Shown here in pieces: positions 34,783 through 43,764 of a DNA stretch of 64,000 nt. This stretch comes from Duganella margarita (GTDB taxonomy: Bacteria; Pseudomonadota; Gammaproteobacteria; Burkholderiales; Burkholderiaceae_D). The translations under genes were made by a program, and so were the position numbers. The notes beneath the pieces were generated by a model. The model was not told the origin of the DNA, did no database searches, and saw only the letters and a list, made by a program, of their open reading frames with translations. Location: assembly GCF_009857535.1 (NCBI RefSeq), contig NZ_WWCS01000006.1, positions 124,001-188,000 of the forward strand, in the 5' to 3' direction. The number at the start of each line of letters is the position of its first letter. The first letter of the stretch is position 1.

Positions 34783-34815
34783 GGGCCTTGCCAGAGATGG
34801 CAAGGCCCTTTTTTT
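34783..34815 (+). terminator. rho-independent terminator
   Basis: GGGCCTTGCC and GGCAAGGCCC form a perfect 10-base stem with a 6-base loop (AGAGAT), followed by seven T. It lies 22 bases after the stop at 34761 and isolates the orphan gene from the efflux operon. Confidence 0.95.
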
Positions 34816-34873
34816 ATCCTGCCCGGTAATTAAGTCCACACCTGATCCATAAAAAATGCGAACATCATATGTG

Positions 34874-34887
34874 AATGTACATACATT
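34874..34887. promoter_or_regulatory. inverted repeat in the efflux operon promoter
   Basis: AATGTACATACATT is an inverted repeat (AATGT/ACATT, 4-base spacer) in a very AT-rich stretch 53 bases before the first efflux gene. Such sites often bind TetR- or LysR-type repressors of RND pumps, but no such regulator is adjacent. TAAATA near 34911 could be the -10 box. Confidence 0.4.
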
Positions 34888-34939
34888 AACCTTTAGTGTG
34901 CATCAATCTTAAATATTAGTAACAGTGCGGGAGATTGTA

Positions 34940-36490
34940 GTGAAAAGAAGAATCTTCAGGCAGTTCAATGCGCTGGCCTTGCGGGCTGGCGTTGCGGCGT
35001 TGATCGCCGCCGGTCTGGGCGGTTGCGCGCTCGGGCCGAATTTTAAATCCCCCGCTGCGCCGGCCTCTGCCGGTGACAGCTATACGCCAACGCCGCTGCC
35101 GCAGCAGACTGCGTCGGCGCCTGGCGTTGGCGGGGCGGCGCAGCAGTTCGCGTTTGGGCAGGAGATTCCTGCCCAGTGGTGGTCGTTATTCCGCTCGCCG
35201 GCGCTGGATCAGTTGATCCGCAGCGCGCTGGAGCAAAACCCCAATATGGCCGCAGCCGAAGCGGTGTTGCGGCAGGCGCAGGAGAACTACAACGCGCAGG
35301 CCGGCAACCTGGTCTATCCATCGGTCAACGCCCAGCTGGGCGGTGGACGGCAGAAGGTCAGCGCGGCCACCGCCGGCGCCGGAGCCGGCGTCTATAACGT
35401 CTACAACGCCTCGGTCAACGTCGCCTACACGCCGGACGTGTTCGGCGGCACGCGCCGCACGCTGGAAGGCGCGCAAGCCGCCGTCGATTACCAGCGCTTC
35501 CAGGTCGAGGCGACTTACCTGACGCTGAGCGCCAACGTGGTTACCACCGCCATCCAGGAAGCATCGCTGCGCGCGCAGCTGCAGGCCACGCGCGAAGTGC
35601 TCGACGCGCTGACCAAGCAGCAGAACGTGATCGAGAAGCAGTTCGAGTTCGGCGCCATTCCGCGCACCACGGTGCTCAGCCAGCGCAATCAGGTGGCGCA
35701 GATTAACGCCACCATCGCGCCGCTGGAAAAAGCGCTGGCGGCTGCGCGCCATCAGCTGTCGGTCCTGGCTGGCAAGCTGCCGGGCGAGGCGGGCATGCCC
35801 GAGTTTACGCTGGAATCGCTGACACTGCCGCAGCAGCTGCCGGTGTCGCTGCCGTCGGCGCTGGTGCGCCAGCGGCCCGACATCCGCGCCAGCGAGGAAG
35901 CGCTGCACCAGGCCAGCGCCAACATCGGCGTGGCGACGGCGGCGCAGTATCCGCAGTTCTCGCTGACCGGCAGCTATGGCTCCAGCGCCACCACCTTCGG
36001 CAAGCTGTTCGACTCGCAGACCACGGCATGGAGCCTGCTGGCGGGCGTCGCGCAGCCGGTGTTCAACGGCGGCGCGCTGAGCGCGCAACGCCGCGCTGCG
36101 GAAGCGGCCTACGATGCGGCGTCCGCGCAGTACCGCGCCACCGTGCTGACCGCGTTCCAGAACGTGGCCGACACGCTGCGCGCGCTGGAGGCCGACGCTG
36201 CCGCGCTCAAGTCGCAGGCGGAAGCCGAGGCGCTGGCCAAGGAAACGCTGGACCTGTCCGAGCAGCAGTACAAGCTGGGCGGCATCAGCTACCTGGTGCT
36301 GCTGGACGCGCAGCGCAGCTATCAGCAGACCCATATCAGCCTGGTGCAGGCGCAGGCCACCCGTTATGCCGACACGGCCGCGCTGTTCCAGGCGCTGGGC
36401 GGCGGCTGGTGGAATCGCGCCGACGGCATGCCCGCCGCCACGGCAGTTTCCGCCGCAGCACAGTATGGCAAAGACGGTAAAAACCAATAA
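34940..36490 (+). CDS. RND efflux outer-membrane lipoprotein (NodT/OprM family)
   Basis: Outer-membrane channel of a tripartite pump, 516 residues from GTG 34940, chosen because GCGGGAG is at proper distance; an earlier GTG at 34925 lacks one. The signal peptide ends in the lipobox LGGC with C29 acylated. The two outer-membrane-efflux repeats are visible, with WWSLFRSPALDQLI near residue 85 and VRQRPDIRASEEALHQASANIG near 305, typical of NodT-type proteins. It is the first gene of an operon with the adaptor and RND pump; gaps of 32 and 12 bases. Confidence 0.92.
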   Translation: MKRRIFRQFNALALRAGVAALIAAGLGGCALGPNFKSPAAPASAGDSYTPTPLPQQTASAPGVGGAAQQFAFGQEIPAQWWSLFRSPALDQLIRSALEQNPNMAAAEAVLRQAQENYNAQAGNLVYPSVNAQLGGGRQKVSAATAGAGAGVYNVYNASVNVAYTPDVFGGTRRTLEGAQAAVDYQRFQVEATYLTLSANVVTTAIQEASLRAQLQATREVLDALTKQQNVIEKQFEFGAIPRTTVLSQRNQVAQINATIAPLEKALAAARHQLSVLAGKLPGEAGMPEFTLESLTLPQQLPVSLPSALVRQRPDIRASEEALHQASANIGVATAAQYPQFSLTGSYGSSATTFGKLFDSQTTAWSLLAGVAQPVFNGGALSAQRRAAEAAYDAASAQYRATVLTAFQNVADTLRALEADAAALKSQAEAEALAKETLDLSEQQYKLGGISYLVLLDAQRSYQQTHISLVQAQATRYADTAALFQALGGGWWNRADGMPAATAVSAAAQYGKDGKNQ

Positions 36491-36522
36491 ACGCAAAATT
36501 CAAATCCGCAGGAGAACGATTC

Positions 36523-37683
36523 ATGGCCAAGCGACCGACGACCAAGCGCATGCTCATCATGGTAGGGTTGGTGATTTTACTGATCGCTGTACTCGCGTTC
36601 GGGAAATTTTTACAGATTAAAAAATTGATCGCCAGCGCGCCCAAGCCGGCCGCGCAGGTGGTTACCGCCGTCAAGGCCGCCACGGCTGAATGGCAGCCGC
36701 AGCTCACTTCCGTCGGCACGCTGGCGCCGGTGCGCGGCGTCGATGTCACCACCGAGATCGCGGGCCTGGTGCGCGAAGTGCGCTTCAAGTCGGGCGACGA
36801 GGTGAAGGCAGGGCAAGTGCTGTTTGAGCTGAATGCCGATTCCGACATCGCCCAGCTGCGCGCGCTGCAAGCCAACGCCGACCTGGCCGCCACCACGCTC
36901 AAGCGCGACAAGCTGCAACTGCAGGCGCAAGCCATCAGCCAGGCGCAGGTCGACAGCGACGAAGCCGACTTGAAAGCCAAACAGGCCCTGTCCGCGCAGC
37001 AGAAAGCGCTGGTCGACAAGAAGACCATCCGCGCGCCGTTCGCCGGCAAGCTGGGCATCACCGCCGTCAATCCGGGCCAGTACCTGAACCCGGGCGACAA
37101 GCTGGTGACGCTGCAAACCATCGACACCGTGTACGTCGATTTCTTCGTGCCGCAAAAGCAGCTGGCCAGCCTGTCCATCGGCCAGAAGCTGAACCTTACC
37201 AGCGACGCGTATCCGGGCACGGGCTTTGCCGCCAAGGTGACCTCGATCAGTCCGAAAATCGATGCCGCCACCCGCAACGTGCAGGTGCAGGCCACGGTGC
37301 CGAACGCCAAGCGCCAGCTGTTGCCGGGCATGTTCGCCAACGTCAGCCTGGAACAGGGCGAGCTGAAAAAATACCTGACCTTGCCGCAGACCGCGATTAC
37401 CTACAACCCGTATGGCTCGACGGTGTTCCTGCTGTCGCCGCCGCCGGCCGATGCCAAGGACGCGATGAAGGATGACAAGGGTCAGGCTTACCTGGTGGCG
37501 CAGCAGGTGTTCGTGACCACCGGTCCGACCCGCGGCGACCAGGTGGCCATTCTCACCGGCCTGAAGGAAGGCCAGACCGTGGTCACCAGCGGCCAGCTGA
37601 AACTGAAGAACGGCACGCCGGTCATCATTGACAACAAGGTGGTGCCAGCCAACAGCCCGAATCCGACGCCGCAGGAACACTGA
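36523..37683 (+). CDS. RND efflux periplasmic adaptor (MFP)
   Basis: Membrane fusion protein of 386 residues linking the RND pump to the outer-membrane channel. It has an N-terminal membrane anchor (residues 9-28), then the lipoyl half-motif ...GLVREVRFKSGDEVKAGQVLFEL, a helical hairpin (residues 100-165), the second lipoyl half (RAPFAGKLGITAVNPGQYL) and beta-barrel. These are the standard order of HlyD/AcrA family adaptors. GCAGGAG precedes the start. It is close to MexE/MdtA-type adaptors, and the operon layout OMF-MFP-RND is less common than MFP-RND-OMF. Confidence 0.92.
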   Translation: MAKRPTTKRMLIMVGLVILLIAVLAFGKFLQIKKLIASAPKPAAQVVTAVKAATAEWQPQLTSVGTLAPVRGVDVTTEIAGLVREVRFKSGDEVKAGQVLFELNADSDIAQLRALQANADLAATTLKRDKLQLQAQAISQAQVDSDEADLKAKQALSAQQKALVDKKTIRAPFAGKLGITAVNPGQYLNPGDKLVTLQTIDTVYVDFFVPQKQLASLSIGQKLNLTSDAYPGTGFAAKVTSISPKIDAATRNVQVQATVPNAKRQLLPGMFANVSLEQGELKKYLTLPQTAITYNPYGSTVFLLSPPPADAKDAMKDDKGQAYLVAQQVFVTTGPTRGDQVAILTGLKEGQTVVTSGQLKLKNGTPVIIDNKVVPANSPNPTPQEH

Positions 37684-37695
37684 GGATAAAGCGCC

Positions 37696-40600
37696 ATGAA
37701 TTTTACCGATATCTTCATTAAAAAGCCGGTGCTGGCCAGCGTGATCAGTTTACTGATCGTGGTGCTGGGCCTGCGCTCGCTGTTCAGTCTTCCGGTCAAC
37801 CAGTATCCGAAGACGCAGAATGCGGTGGTGACCATCTCCACCACCTACTACGGCGCGGATGCGGCCACGGTGGCGGGCTTTATCACCCAGCCGCTGGAGT
37901 CGGCCATCGCGCAGGCGCAGGGGATTGATTACCTGTCGTCGTCGTCCAACAGCGGCGTGTCGACCATTACCGCCACGCTGCGCCTGAACTACGATTCCAA
38001 CCGCGCGCTGACCGAGATCACCACCCAGGTTAACTCGGTCAAGAACCAGTTGCCGCAACAGGCGCAGCAACCGGTGCTGACGGTGCAGACCGGCCAGACC
38101 ACCGACGCCATGTACATGGGCTTCTACAGCGACACGCTGCCGACCAATAACGTGACCGACTTCCTGGCGCGCGTGGTCAAGCCGAAGCTCGATTCGATCC
38201 AGGGCGTGCAGACCGCCGAGCTGCTGGGCGCGCGCCAGTTCGCGCTGCGCGCGTGGCTGGACTCCGACAAGATGGCGGCGCACGGCGTCACCGCGGCAGA
38301 AGTCAGCGCCGCGCTGGCGTCCAACAACTACCTGGCCGGCCTGGGTTCGACCAAGGGCCAGGCGGTGACCGTGCCGCTGACCGCCGGCACCGACCTGCAC
38401 ACGGTGGAGGAGTTCAAGCAGCTGTCCGTCAAGCAGCAGGACGGCGCCATCGTGCGGCTGGAGGATATCGCTACCGTCACGCTGGGTTCCGAGAACTATG
38501 ACTTCAACGTCGCCTTCAGCGGCGTGCGCTCGGTGTTCATCGGTATCAAGGTGGCGCCGGACGCCAACATCCTGGACGTGGCCAAGCGCGTGCGCGAAGC
38601 CTTCCCCGGCATCAAATCGCAGCTGCCGACCGGCCTGACCGGCGAAATCGTCTATGACTCCACGGAGTTCATCAACACCTCGATCGATGAAGTGGTGAAG
38701 ACGCTGATCGAAGCGCTGGTGATCGTGACCATCGTGATCTACCTGTTCCTCGGCAGCTTCCGCGCGGTGATCGTGCCGGTGGTGGCGATGCCGCTGTCGC
38801 TGATCGGCACCTTCTTCGTGATGCTGATGCTGGGTTATTCGATCAACCTGCTGACGCTGTTGGCGATCGTGCTGGCCATCGGCCTGGTGGTCGATGACGC
38901 GATTATCGTGGTGGAGAACGTCGACCGCCATATGAAGGAGGGCATGTCGCCGATGGACGCCGCCATCCAGGCCGCGCGCGAGCTGGGTAGTCCGATTCTG
39001 GCGATGACGGTGGTGCTGATCGCGGTGTATGTGCCGATCGGCTTCCAGGGCGGCCTGACCGGCGCGCTGTTCACCGAGTTCGCGTTTACGCTGGCCGGTG
39101 CGGTGGCGGTATCCGGCATCGTCGCGCTGACGCTGTCACCGATGATGTGCGGCCACTTCTTCGACCATAAACAGGACGAGGGCAAGTTCGTCAAGGCCAT
39201 CGACCGCGTGTTCGCCAAGGTCCACGACGGCTATCTGCGCGTGTTGAGCAGCCTGCTCAATACCTGGGTGGTGCTGATCGTGTTCGGCTTCATCGTGTTT
39301 GGCCTGCTGATTATCCAGTTCAAGATGTCGCAGTCCGAACTGGCGCCGGAAGAAGACCAGGGCATCGTGCTGTCGCAGGTGGTGGGTGCGCCTACCGCCA
39401 CGTCGGACCAGATGCAGACTTACGCCAAGCAGATTTTCGATGTCGCCAAATCGCTGCCGGAATACGATCAGATGTTCCAGATCACCGGCGTGCCGACCAC
39501 CAATGCCGGTATCGGCGGCGTACTGTTTAAATCGTGGGACAAGCGTAGCCGCTCGGCGCATGAAATCCAGACCGAGTTGCAGGCCAAGTGGAACGGCATC
39601 GCCGGCGGCCGCGTGGCGGCGTTCCAGTTCCCGGCGCTGCCGGGCAGCTCGGGCTTGCCGGTGCAATTTGTCATCACCACCACCGAACCGTTTGAGAATC
39701 TGAACACGGTGGCGCAGGCGGTGCTGGACAAGGCGCGCAAGGACAACAAGTTCTACTTCGTCGACGTCGACCTGAAAATCGACACGCCGCAAGCCAAGGT
39801 GGAAGTGGACCGCGACAAGCTGGCCACGCTGGGCCTGACGCAGCAGGACTTCGGCAACGCCATGGGCGCGGCGCTGGGTGGCGGCTACGTCAACTACTTC
39901 TCGATCGCCGGCCGTTCGTACAAGGTGATCCCGCAAGTGCTGCAGGTTGACCGTTTGAATCCGGACGACGTGCTCAACTTCTACATCAAGACGCCAGCCG
40001 GCGACATGATCCCGGCCAGCACCGTGGCCAGCATCAAGTACAGCGTGCAGCCGGAATCGATTACCCGCTTCCAGCAGCTGAACTCCGCGACGATTTCCGG
40101 CGTGACCGGCTCGTCGCAGGGCGAGATCCAGCAGTACCTGCGCGACGCCCTGAAGGAAGTGGCGCCGTCGGGCTACACGGCTGACTTCTCCGGCGAATCG
40201 CGCCAGTATGCGGCGGAATCGGGCGGCTTCCTGGCGACCATGCTGTTCGCGGTGATCATCGTCTTCCTGGCGCTGGCGGCGCAGTTCGAAAGCTTCCGCG
40301 ATCCGATTGTGATCCTGTTCTCGGTGCCGATGGCGCTGTTCGGGGCGATGACGTTTATCTTCCTTGGCTTCGCCTCGATCAACATCTACACCCAGGTGGG
40401 TCTGGTGACGCTGATGGGCCTCATCTCCAAGCACGGCATCCTGATCGTGGAGGTGGCCAATCACCTGCGCGAATCGGGCAAGTCCAAGCGCGAGGCGATC
40501 GAGGAAGCGGCGGCCACCCGTCTGCGTCCGATCCTGATGACGACGGCGGCGATGGTGTTCGGCGTGGTGCCGCTGGTGATCGCGTCGGGCGCCGGCGCGG

Positions 40601-40782
40601 CCGGCCGTCACGCCATGGGCCTGGTGATCTTCACCGGCCTGTCGATCGGCACCTTGTTTACGCTGTTCGTGGTGCCGGCCATGTATATGTGGCTGGCCGG
40701 TGAGCATAAAGCGCACACCGAACCGGCGGACGTGCCGCCTGAAGGGCCGTCCACGCAGCCATCCACGCAGCCGGCCCACTGA
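37696..40782 (+). CDS. RND multidrug efflux pump (HAE-1 family)
   Basis: Proton-driven inner-membrane transporter of 1028 residues, the usual RND length. There are twelve transmembrane segments and two large periplasmic loops. The essential aspartate pair is D400 D401 in GLVVDDAIIVVENV. The repeat structure is plain (N-terminal FIKKPVLASVISLL and the second half starting near 525). It resembles the MexF/MuxB branch. The short C-terminal tail is Pro/Thr-rich. Exported substrates cannot be predicted. Confidence 0.94.
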   Translation: MNFTDIFIKKPVLASVISLLIVVLGLRSLFSLPVNQYPKTQNAVVTISTTYYGADAATVAGFITQPLESAIAQAQGIDYLSSSSNSGVSTITATLRLNYDSNRALTEITTQVNSVKNQLPQQAQQPVLTVQTGQTTDAMYMGFYSDTLPTNNVTDFLARVVKPKLDSIQGVQTAELLGARQFALRAWLDSDKMAAHGVTAAEVSAALASNNYLAGLGSTKGQAVTVPLTAGTDLHTVEEFKQLSVKQQDGAIVRLEDIATVTLGSENYDFNVAFSGVRSVFIGIKVAPDANILDVAKRVREAFPGIKSQLPTGLTGEIVYDSTEFINTSIDEVVKTLIEALVIVTIVIYLFLGSFRAVIVPVVAMPLSLIGTFFVMLMLGYSINLLTLLAIVLAIGLVVDDAIIVVENVDRHMKEGMSPMDAAIQAARELGSPILAMTVVLIAVYVPIGFQGGLTGALFTEFAFTLAGAVAVSGIVALTLSPMMCGHFFDHKQDEGKFVKAIDRVFAKVHDGYLRVLSSLLNTWVVLIVFGFIVFGLLIIQFKMSQSELAPEEDQGIVLSQVVGAPTATSDQMQTYAKQIFDVAKSLPEYDQMFQITGVPTTNAGIGGVLFKSWDKRSRSAHEIQTELQAKWNGIAGGRVAAFQFPALPGSSGLPVQFVITTTEPFENLNTVAQAVLDKARKDNKFYFVDVDLKIDTPQAKVEVDRDKLATLGLTQQDFGNAMGAALGGGYVNYFSIAGRSYKVIPQVLQVDRLNPDDVLNFYIKTPAGDMIPASTVASIKYSVQPESITRFQQLNSATISGVTGSSQGEIQQYLRDALKEVAPSGYTADFSGESRQYAAESGGFLATMLFAVIIVFLALAAQFESFRDPIVILFSVPMALFGAMTFIFLGFASINIYTQVGLVTLMGLISKHGILIVEVANHLRESGKSKREAIEEAAATRLRPILMTTAAMVFGVVPLVIASGAGAAGRHAMGLVIFTGLSIGTLFTLFVVPAMYMWLAGEHKAHTEPADVPPEGPSTQPSTQPAH

Positions 40783-40790
40783 GCTGCGGC

Positions 40791-41804
40791 ATGAGTAGCA
40801 CCGACAAACCCGGCGCTGGACGCTGGCGCTGGCTGTCGGGAGGGCGCCAGCGGCGTCAGGAAGAAGTCATCCTGATGATGCTGTGCGCCCTCAGCATCCC
40901 GAGCATTCTTCCCTTTGGCATTTACCGGCTGCTGCAAGGCAGCTGGGCCTCGGCTATTGTCGACATGGCGCTGGTGCTGGCCATGTCGTCGGTGATCGTG
41001 CATGTCTGGCGCACCGGCCGCTATCAGGTGGCCAGCGTGTGCGTCACCATCTTCTACACCGGCGGCATGCTGTTCACTGTATATCTGCGCGGCGTGGGGC
41101 TGGTATACTGGGTGTACCCGACCATGATCTCGGCCTACTTCGTGCTGCGGCCATCGGTGGCGCTGACGATCAACAGCATCGGGCTGGGCGTGCTGGTGGC
41201 GGTCTTGTACGGCCGGGTGGAGATGCTGAACCTGGCCACCATCATTGTCACGGTCGGCCTGGTCAACCTGTTTGCCTACATATTCTCTTACCGCACCGGC
41301 GTGCAGAACCGCCGGCTGCACAATGCGGCGGAGCTGGATTTCCTGACCGGCGTGGGCAACCGCCGCGCGCTGGAGCGGCATCTGGCCGAATACGCGCAGG
41401 AGCGCAGGCCGCAACTGGAATCGAGCTTGCTGTTGCTGGATCTGGATCATTTCAAGCAGGTCAACGATCAATATGGCCACGCCGCCGGCGACAAGGTGCT
41501 GATGCGACTGGCCGAGTTGATGCGGCGGCATACGCGCTCGTCGGACCGGATTTTCCGTTACGGCGGCGAGGAGTTCGCGATTATCGCCAGCGGTGCGGGC
41601 CTGAATGCGGCGGCCAGCCTGGCCGAGGGCTTGCGCGGCGCGGTGGCGACGGCCACGCTGCAGGAAGACCATCCCATTACAATTTCCATCGGCGTGTCCT
41701 ATATGGACAAGAAGCAGACGCCGGCAGAGTGGCTGGCGCAGGCCGACAAGATGCTATACGCTGCCAAGCAGGGCGGACGCAATGCGGTCCGCGTGGCTTC
41801 CTGA
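40791..41804 (+). CDS. membrane diguanylate cyclase (GGDEF)
   Basis: Synthesises cyclic di-GMP. The 337 residues contain five or six transmembrane helices in the first 170, then one GGDEF domain. The catalytic motif GGEEF is at residues 258-262 and the inhibitory I-site RSSD lies five residues before it, so the enzyme should be active and feedback-inhibited. The start follows the pump stop by 8 bases but has no strong ribosome-binding site. It may be transcribed with the efflux operon. The sensory role of the membrane part is unknown. Confidence 0.9.
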   Translation: MSSTDKPGAGRWRWLSGGRQRRQEEVILMMLCALSIPSILPFGIYRLLQGSWASAIVDMALVLAMSSVIVHVWRTGRYQVASVCVTIFYTGGMLFTVYLRGVGLVYWVYPTMISAYFVLRPSVALTINSIGLGVLVAVLYGRVEMLNLATIIVTVGLVNLFAYIFSYRTGVQNRRLHNAAELDFLTGVGNRRALERHLAEYAQERRPQLESSLLLLDLDHFKQVNDQYGHAAGDKVLMRLAELMRRHTRSSDRIFRYGGEEFAIIASGAGLNAAASLAEGLRGAVATATLQEDHPITISIGVSYMDKKQTPAEWLAQADKMLYAAKQGGRNAVRVAS

Positions 41805-41812
41805 CCAACGCC

Positions 41813-42202
41813 ATGCCTATCATCCTCACTACTTTGCTGGCGGCGCATACCCTCGCTGCTGCGGCGGCGCAGAAGGAGGCGGTTGCCGAGCTGACGCCGC
41901 CAGCGCTGGCGGCGCCTGCGCAGCCTGCGCTCACCGATGACGTGATCAGGAAAGCGGTGCGCGAGACTGTCGCCGAAACGCCGCCGGCGCAGCCGTTGGC
42001 GATCAATGCGCAAGCCGGCGCTTTCCGCGCCAATTCCGTGGAGGCGCCCATGAGCGCCGCTTTTGAGCAAGCCAAGGTCCCGGATTGTCTGCACCAGGAT
42101 GCGCTCAAGCTGCAACCGGCGCGTATCGGCCCGGTGAATGTGGTCGGCCCTTACTCGCTGCCTTGGGTGATTGCCGCCGTGGTGCGCGGCAAATGCAATT
42201 AG
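41813..42202 (+). CDS. small exported protein of unknown function
   Basis: I do not recognise a function. The 129 residues from ATG 41813 start with a short signal-like stretch ending TLAAAAAQ, then an Ala/Pro-rich region (residues 28-75). The C-terminal domain has two Cys (VPDCLHQDALKLQPA and RGKC near the end), possibly a disulfide pair. The start is 8 bases after the diguanylate cyclase. Its stop overlaps by 4 bases the 3' end of the convergent nnrU gene. It is likely real because of the open frame, signal and tight spacing, and similar orphans occur in related species. Confidence 0.65.
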   Translation: MPIILTTLLAAHTLAAAAAQKEAVAELTPPALAAPAQPALTDDVIRKAVRETVAETPPAQPLAINAQAGAFRANSVEAPMSAAFEQAKVPDCLHQDALKLQPARIGPVNVVGPYSLPWVIAAVVRGKCN

Positions 42203-42786
42203 AACGGTCGCACGCCGATCAGCGGCAAGTGCAGCCAGAGCGCGAAGATAATCGCGCCGGCGATGCCGGTGACGATAGTAAGCGCGGTGGCGCCGCTGCT
42301 GCCTGGCGGGTAGCTGGTGCCCAGTGCCGCATCACGTTTGCGCGAGACGCGGAACAGCAGGATCGCCCACACCAGGAAGCTGGCGAACAGCAGAATGTCG
42401 TGCAACGTGCCGTTGGCGATCAGGTGGGCCAGCGCCCAGGTCTTGATCCCGAGTGTCATCGGATGGTGTAGTCTGGCCTTGATGCCGTTGCGCGGGACGT
42501 AGGCGGCGGCGATGAAGACGAAGGCGATCACCGCCAGCAGCGCGGCGAGATGGCGCGTGAATGGCGGCGGCGTCCAGATGACGATCGGCGCCTGGCGCGC
42601 CAGGCTGTAGCCCCAGATGATCAGCAACAGGCTGGTGATCGATACCACGGAATACAGCGCCCGCCATGGCAATTGACCCATGCGGGCGCGCACTCGGTTG
42701 CGCCAGTCTTCGGCGAAGATGCGGATCGAGTGCAGTCCGAGAAAAAGTATCAGGCCCAGTATCAGTATCGTCATCGCGCGTTCCAT
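42199..42786 (-). CDS. nnrU: NnrU-family membrane protein
   Basis: Inner-membrane protein of 195 residues with about five transmembrane helices, of the NnrU family named from denitrifiers. It shows the typical GLHSIRIFAEDWR at the end of helix 1, LYSVVSITSLLLIIWGY, and HPMTLGIKTWALAHLIANG, whose His/Gly pattern is conserved in the family. A second ATG at 42774 would give a start five residues shorter; both are plausible. The role is not established, and no nitrite or nitric oxide reductase genes are nearby. Related NnrU/isoprenylcysteine-type membrane proteins exist. Confidence 0.88.
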   Translation of the reverse strand: MERAMTILILGLILFLGLHSIRIFAEDWRNRVRARMGQLPWRALYSVVSITSLLLIIWGYSLARQAPIVIWTPPPFTRHLAALLAVIAFVFIAAAYVPRNGIKARLHHPMTLGIKTWALAHLIANGTLHDILLFASFLVWAILLFRVSRKRDAALGTSYPPGSSGATALTIVTGIAGAIIFALWLHLPLIGVRPF

Positions 42787-42837
42787 GGTTGTCTGCTGGC
42801 GTGACGATACACCGGTGCGGGGTGGCGCGCAACGCTG

Positions 42838-43764
42838 CTAGCGCAAGTTTCCCGCCAGATGAGTGGTATCGCCGGCGCCGTCGCCGGGACCGGCCAGCCG
42901 TACGGCGCGCCAGCCATCAGGGCCGGGCGGCGCTATCTGCACCGACAGGGCTGGGCAGGGCAGCGGCACCGGCTTGACGAAGCGCACATCGATCTCGCGG
43001 AAGCTGACGCCTTGCTGCCGCAGGATCTCGTAGCTGCGCACAAAGCTGCCAAAACCGTGTAGCACCAGGCAGCGGAATACCGACCGCCGCGCCAATGGTC
43101 CGCACCAGTGGATGGGATTGAAGTCGCCAGTCAGCAGCGCAAAGCGCAGGCCATCGCGCGCGTCCGCCTGCCACGCGCCGACGGTGCGCCACTGCGGTTC
43201 ATCCGGCCGTGCGTGTGCGGTTTTGGCTGGTCGCGGGCCTGGCAGCAAAAAGCTCATATGCAGACGCGCTTCCACCAGCGACGGCTGCCGCGCCGTGCCG
43301 GTGAGGACCGCCACCACCACCTTGATGCGGCCCGGCGTGTGCTCGATCTCCTCGACGGCGGCGCTGACCTGCAACGGCGTGTCGCGCGGCAGCGGACCAT
43401 GCATACGCAGGCCGACGCCCTGATTGATTACGCTGGTCAGTTTGTAGGGCATGCGCAGCAGCAGCTCGCCAACCAGAGGCAAACTCCATTGCGACACCAT
43501 ATGCGGCGGCAGCTCGCCCTCATATCCGCCCACTGCGCCCGCCCATGCAATGTACTGCGCCACCAAATCCGCCGCCGGCGCATCAATCACCCGCGCGACG
43601 GGCGCAATGCGTGCTTCCGCCGGTCGCGCGCCGCCGTCCGCGCCAGGCGCTGGCGGCCGGGATGCCGGCGCGATCGCCTTGAGCACTGTGTGACCGACCA
43701 CGCGCGCGCCGGTCAGCAGCATCGGCAACTGATAGCGCAACAGGCGGTAAGGCACGGCGGTCAT
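42838..43764 (-). CDS. MaoC/hotdog-type dehydratase-like protein
   Basis: 308 residues with two hotdog modules. The C-terminal one has LLTGDFNPIHW and LVLHGFGSF, the catalytic Asp/His signature of MaoC-type enoyl-CoA hydratases. The N-terminal module is degenerate. A likely reaction is hydration of an acyl-CoA or acyl-carrier substrate. Its start overlaps the upstream serine hydrolase stop by 4 bases, so the two are co-transcribed. No other fatty-acid genes are nearby. The MaoC fold is fairly sure; the substrate is unknown. Confidence 0.8.
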   Translation of the reverse strand: MTAVPYRLLRYQLPMLLTGARVVGHTVLKAIAPASRPPAPGADGGARPAEARIAPVARVIDAPAADLVAQYIAWAGAVGGYEGELPPHMVSQWSLPLVGELLLRMPYKLTSVINQGVGLRMHGPLPRDTPLQVSAAVEEIEHTPGRIKVVVAVLTGTARQPSLVEARLHMSFLLPGPRPAKTAHARPDEPQWRTVGAWQADARDGLRFALLTGDFNPIHWCGPLARRSVFRCLVLHGFGSFVRSYEILRQQGVSFREIDVRFVKPVPLPCPALSVQIAPPGPDGWRAVRLAGPGDGAGDTTHLAGNLR

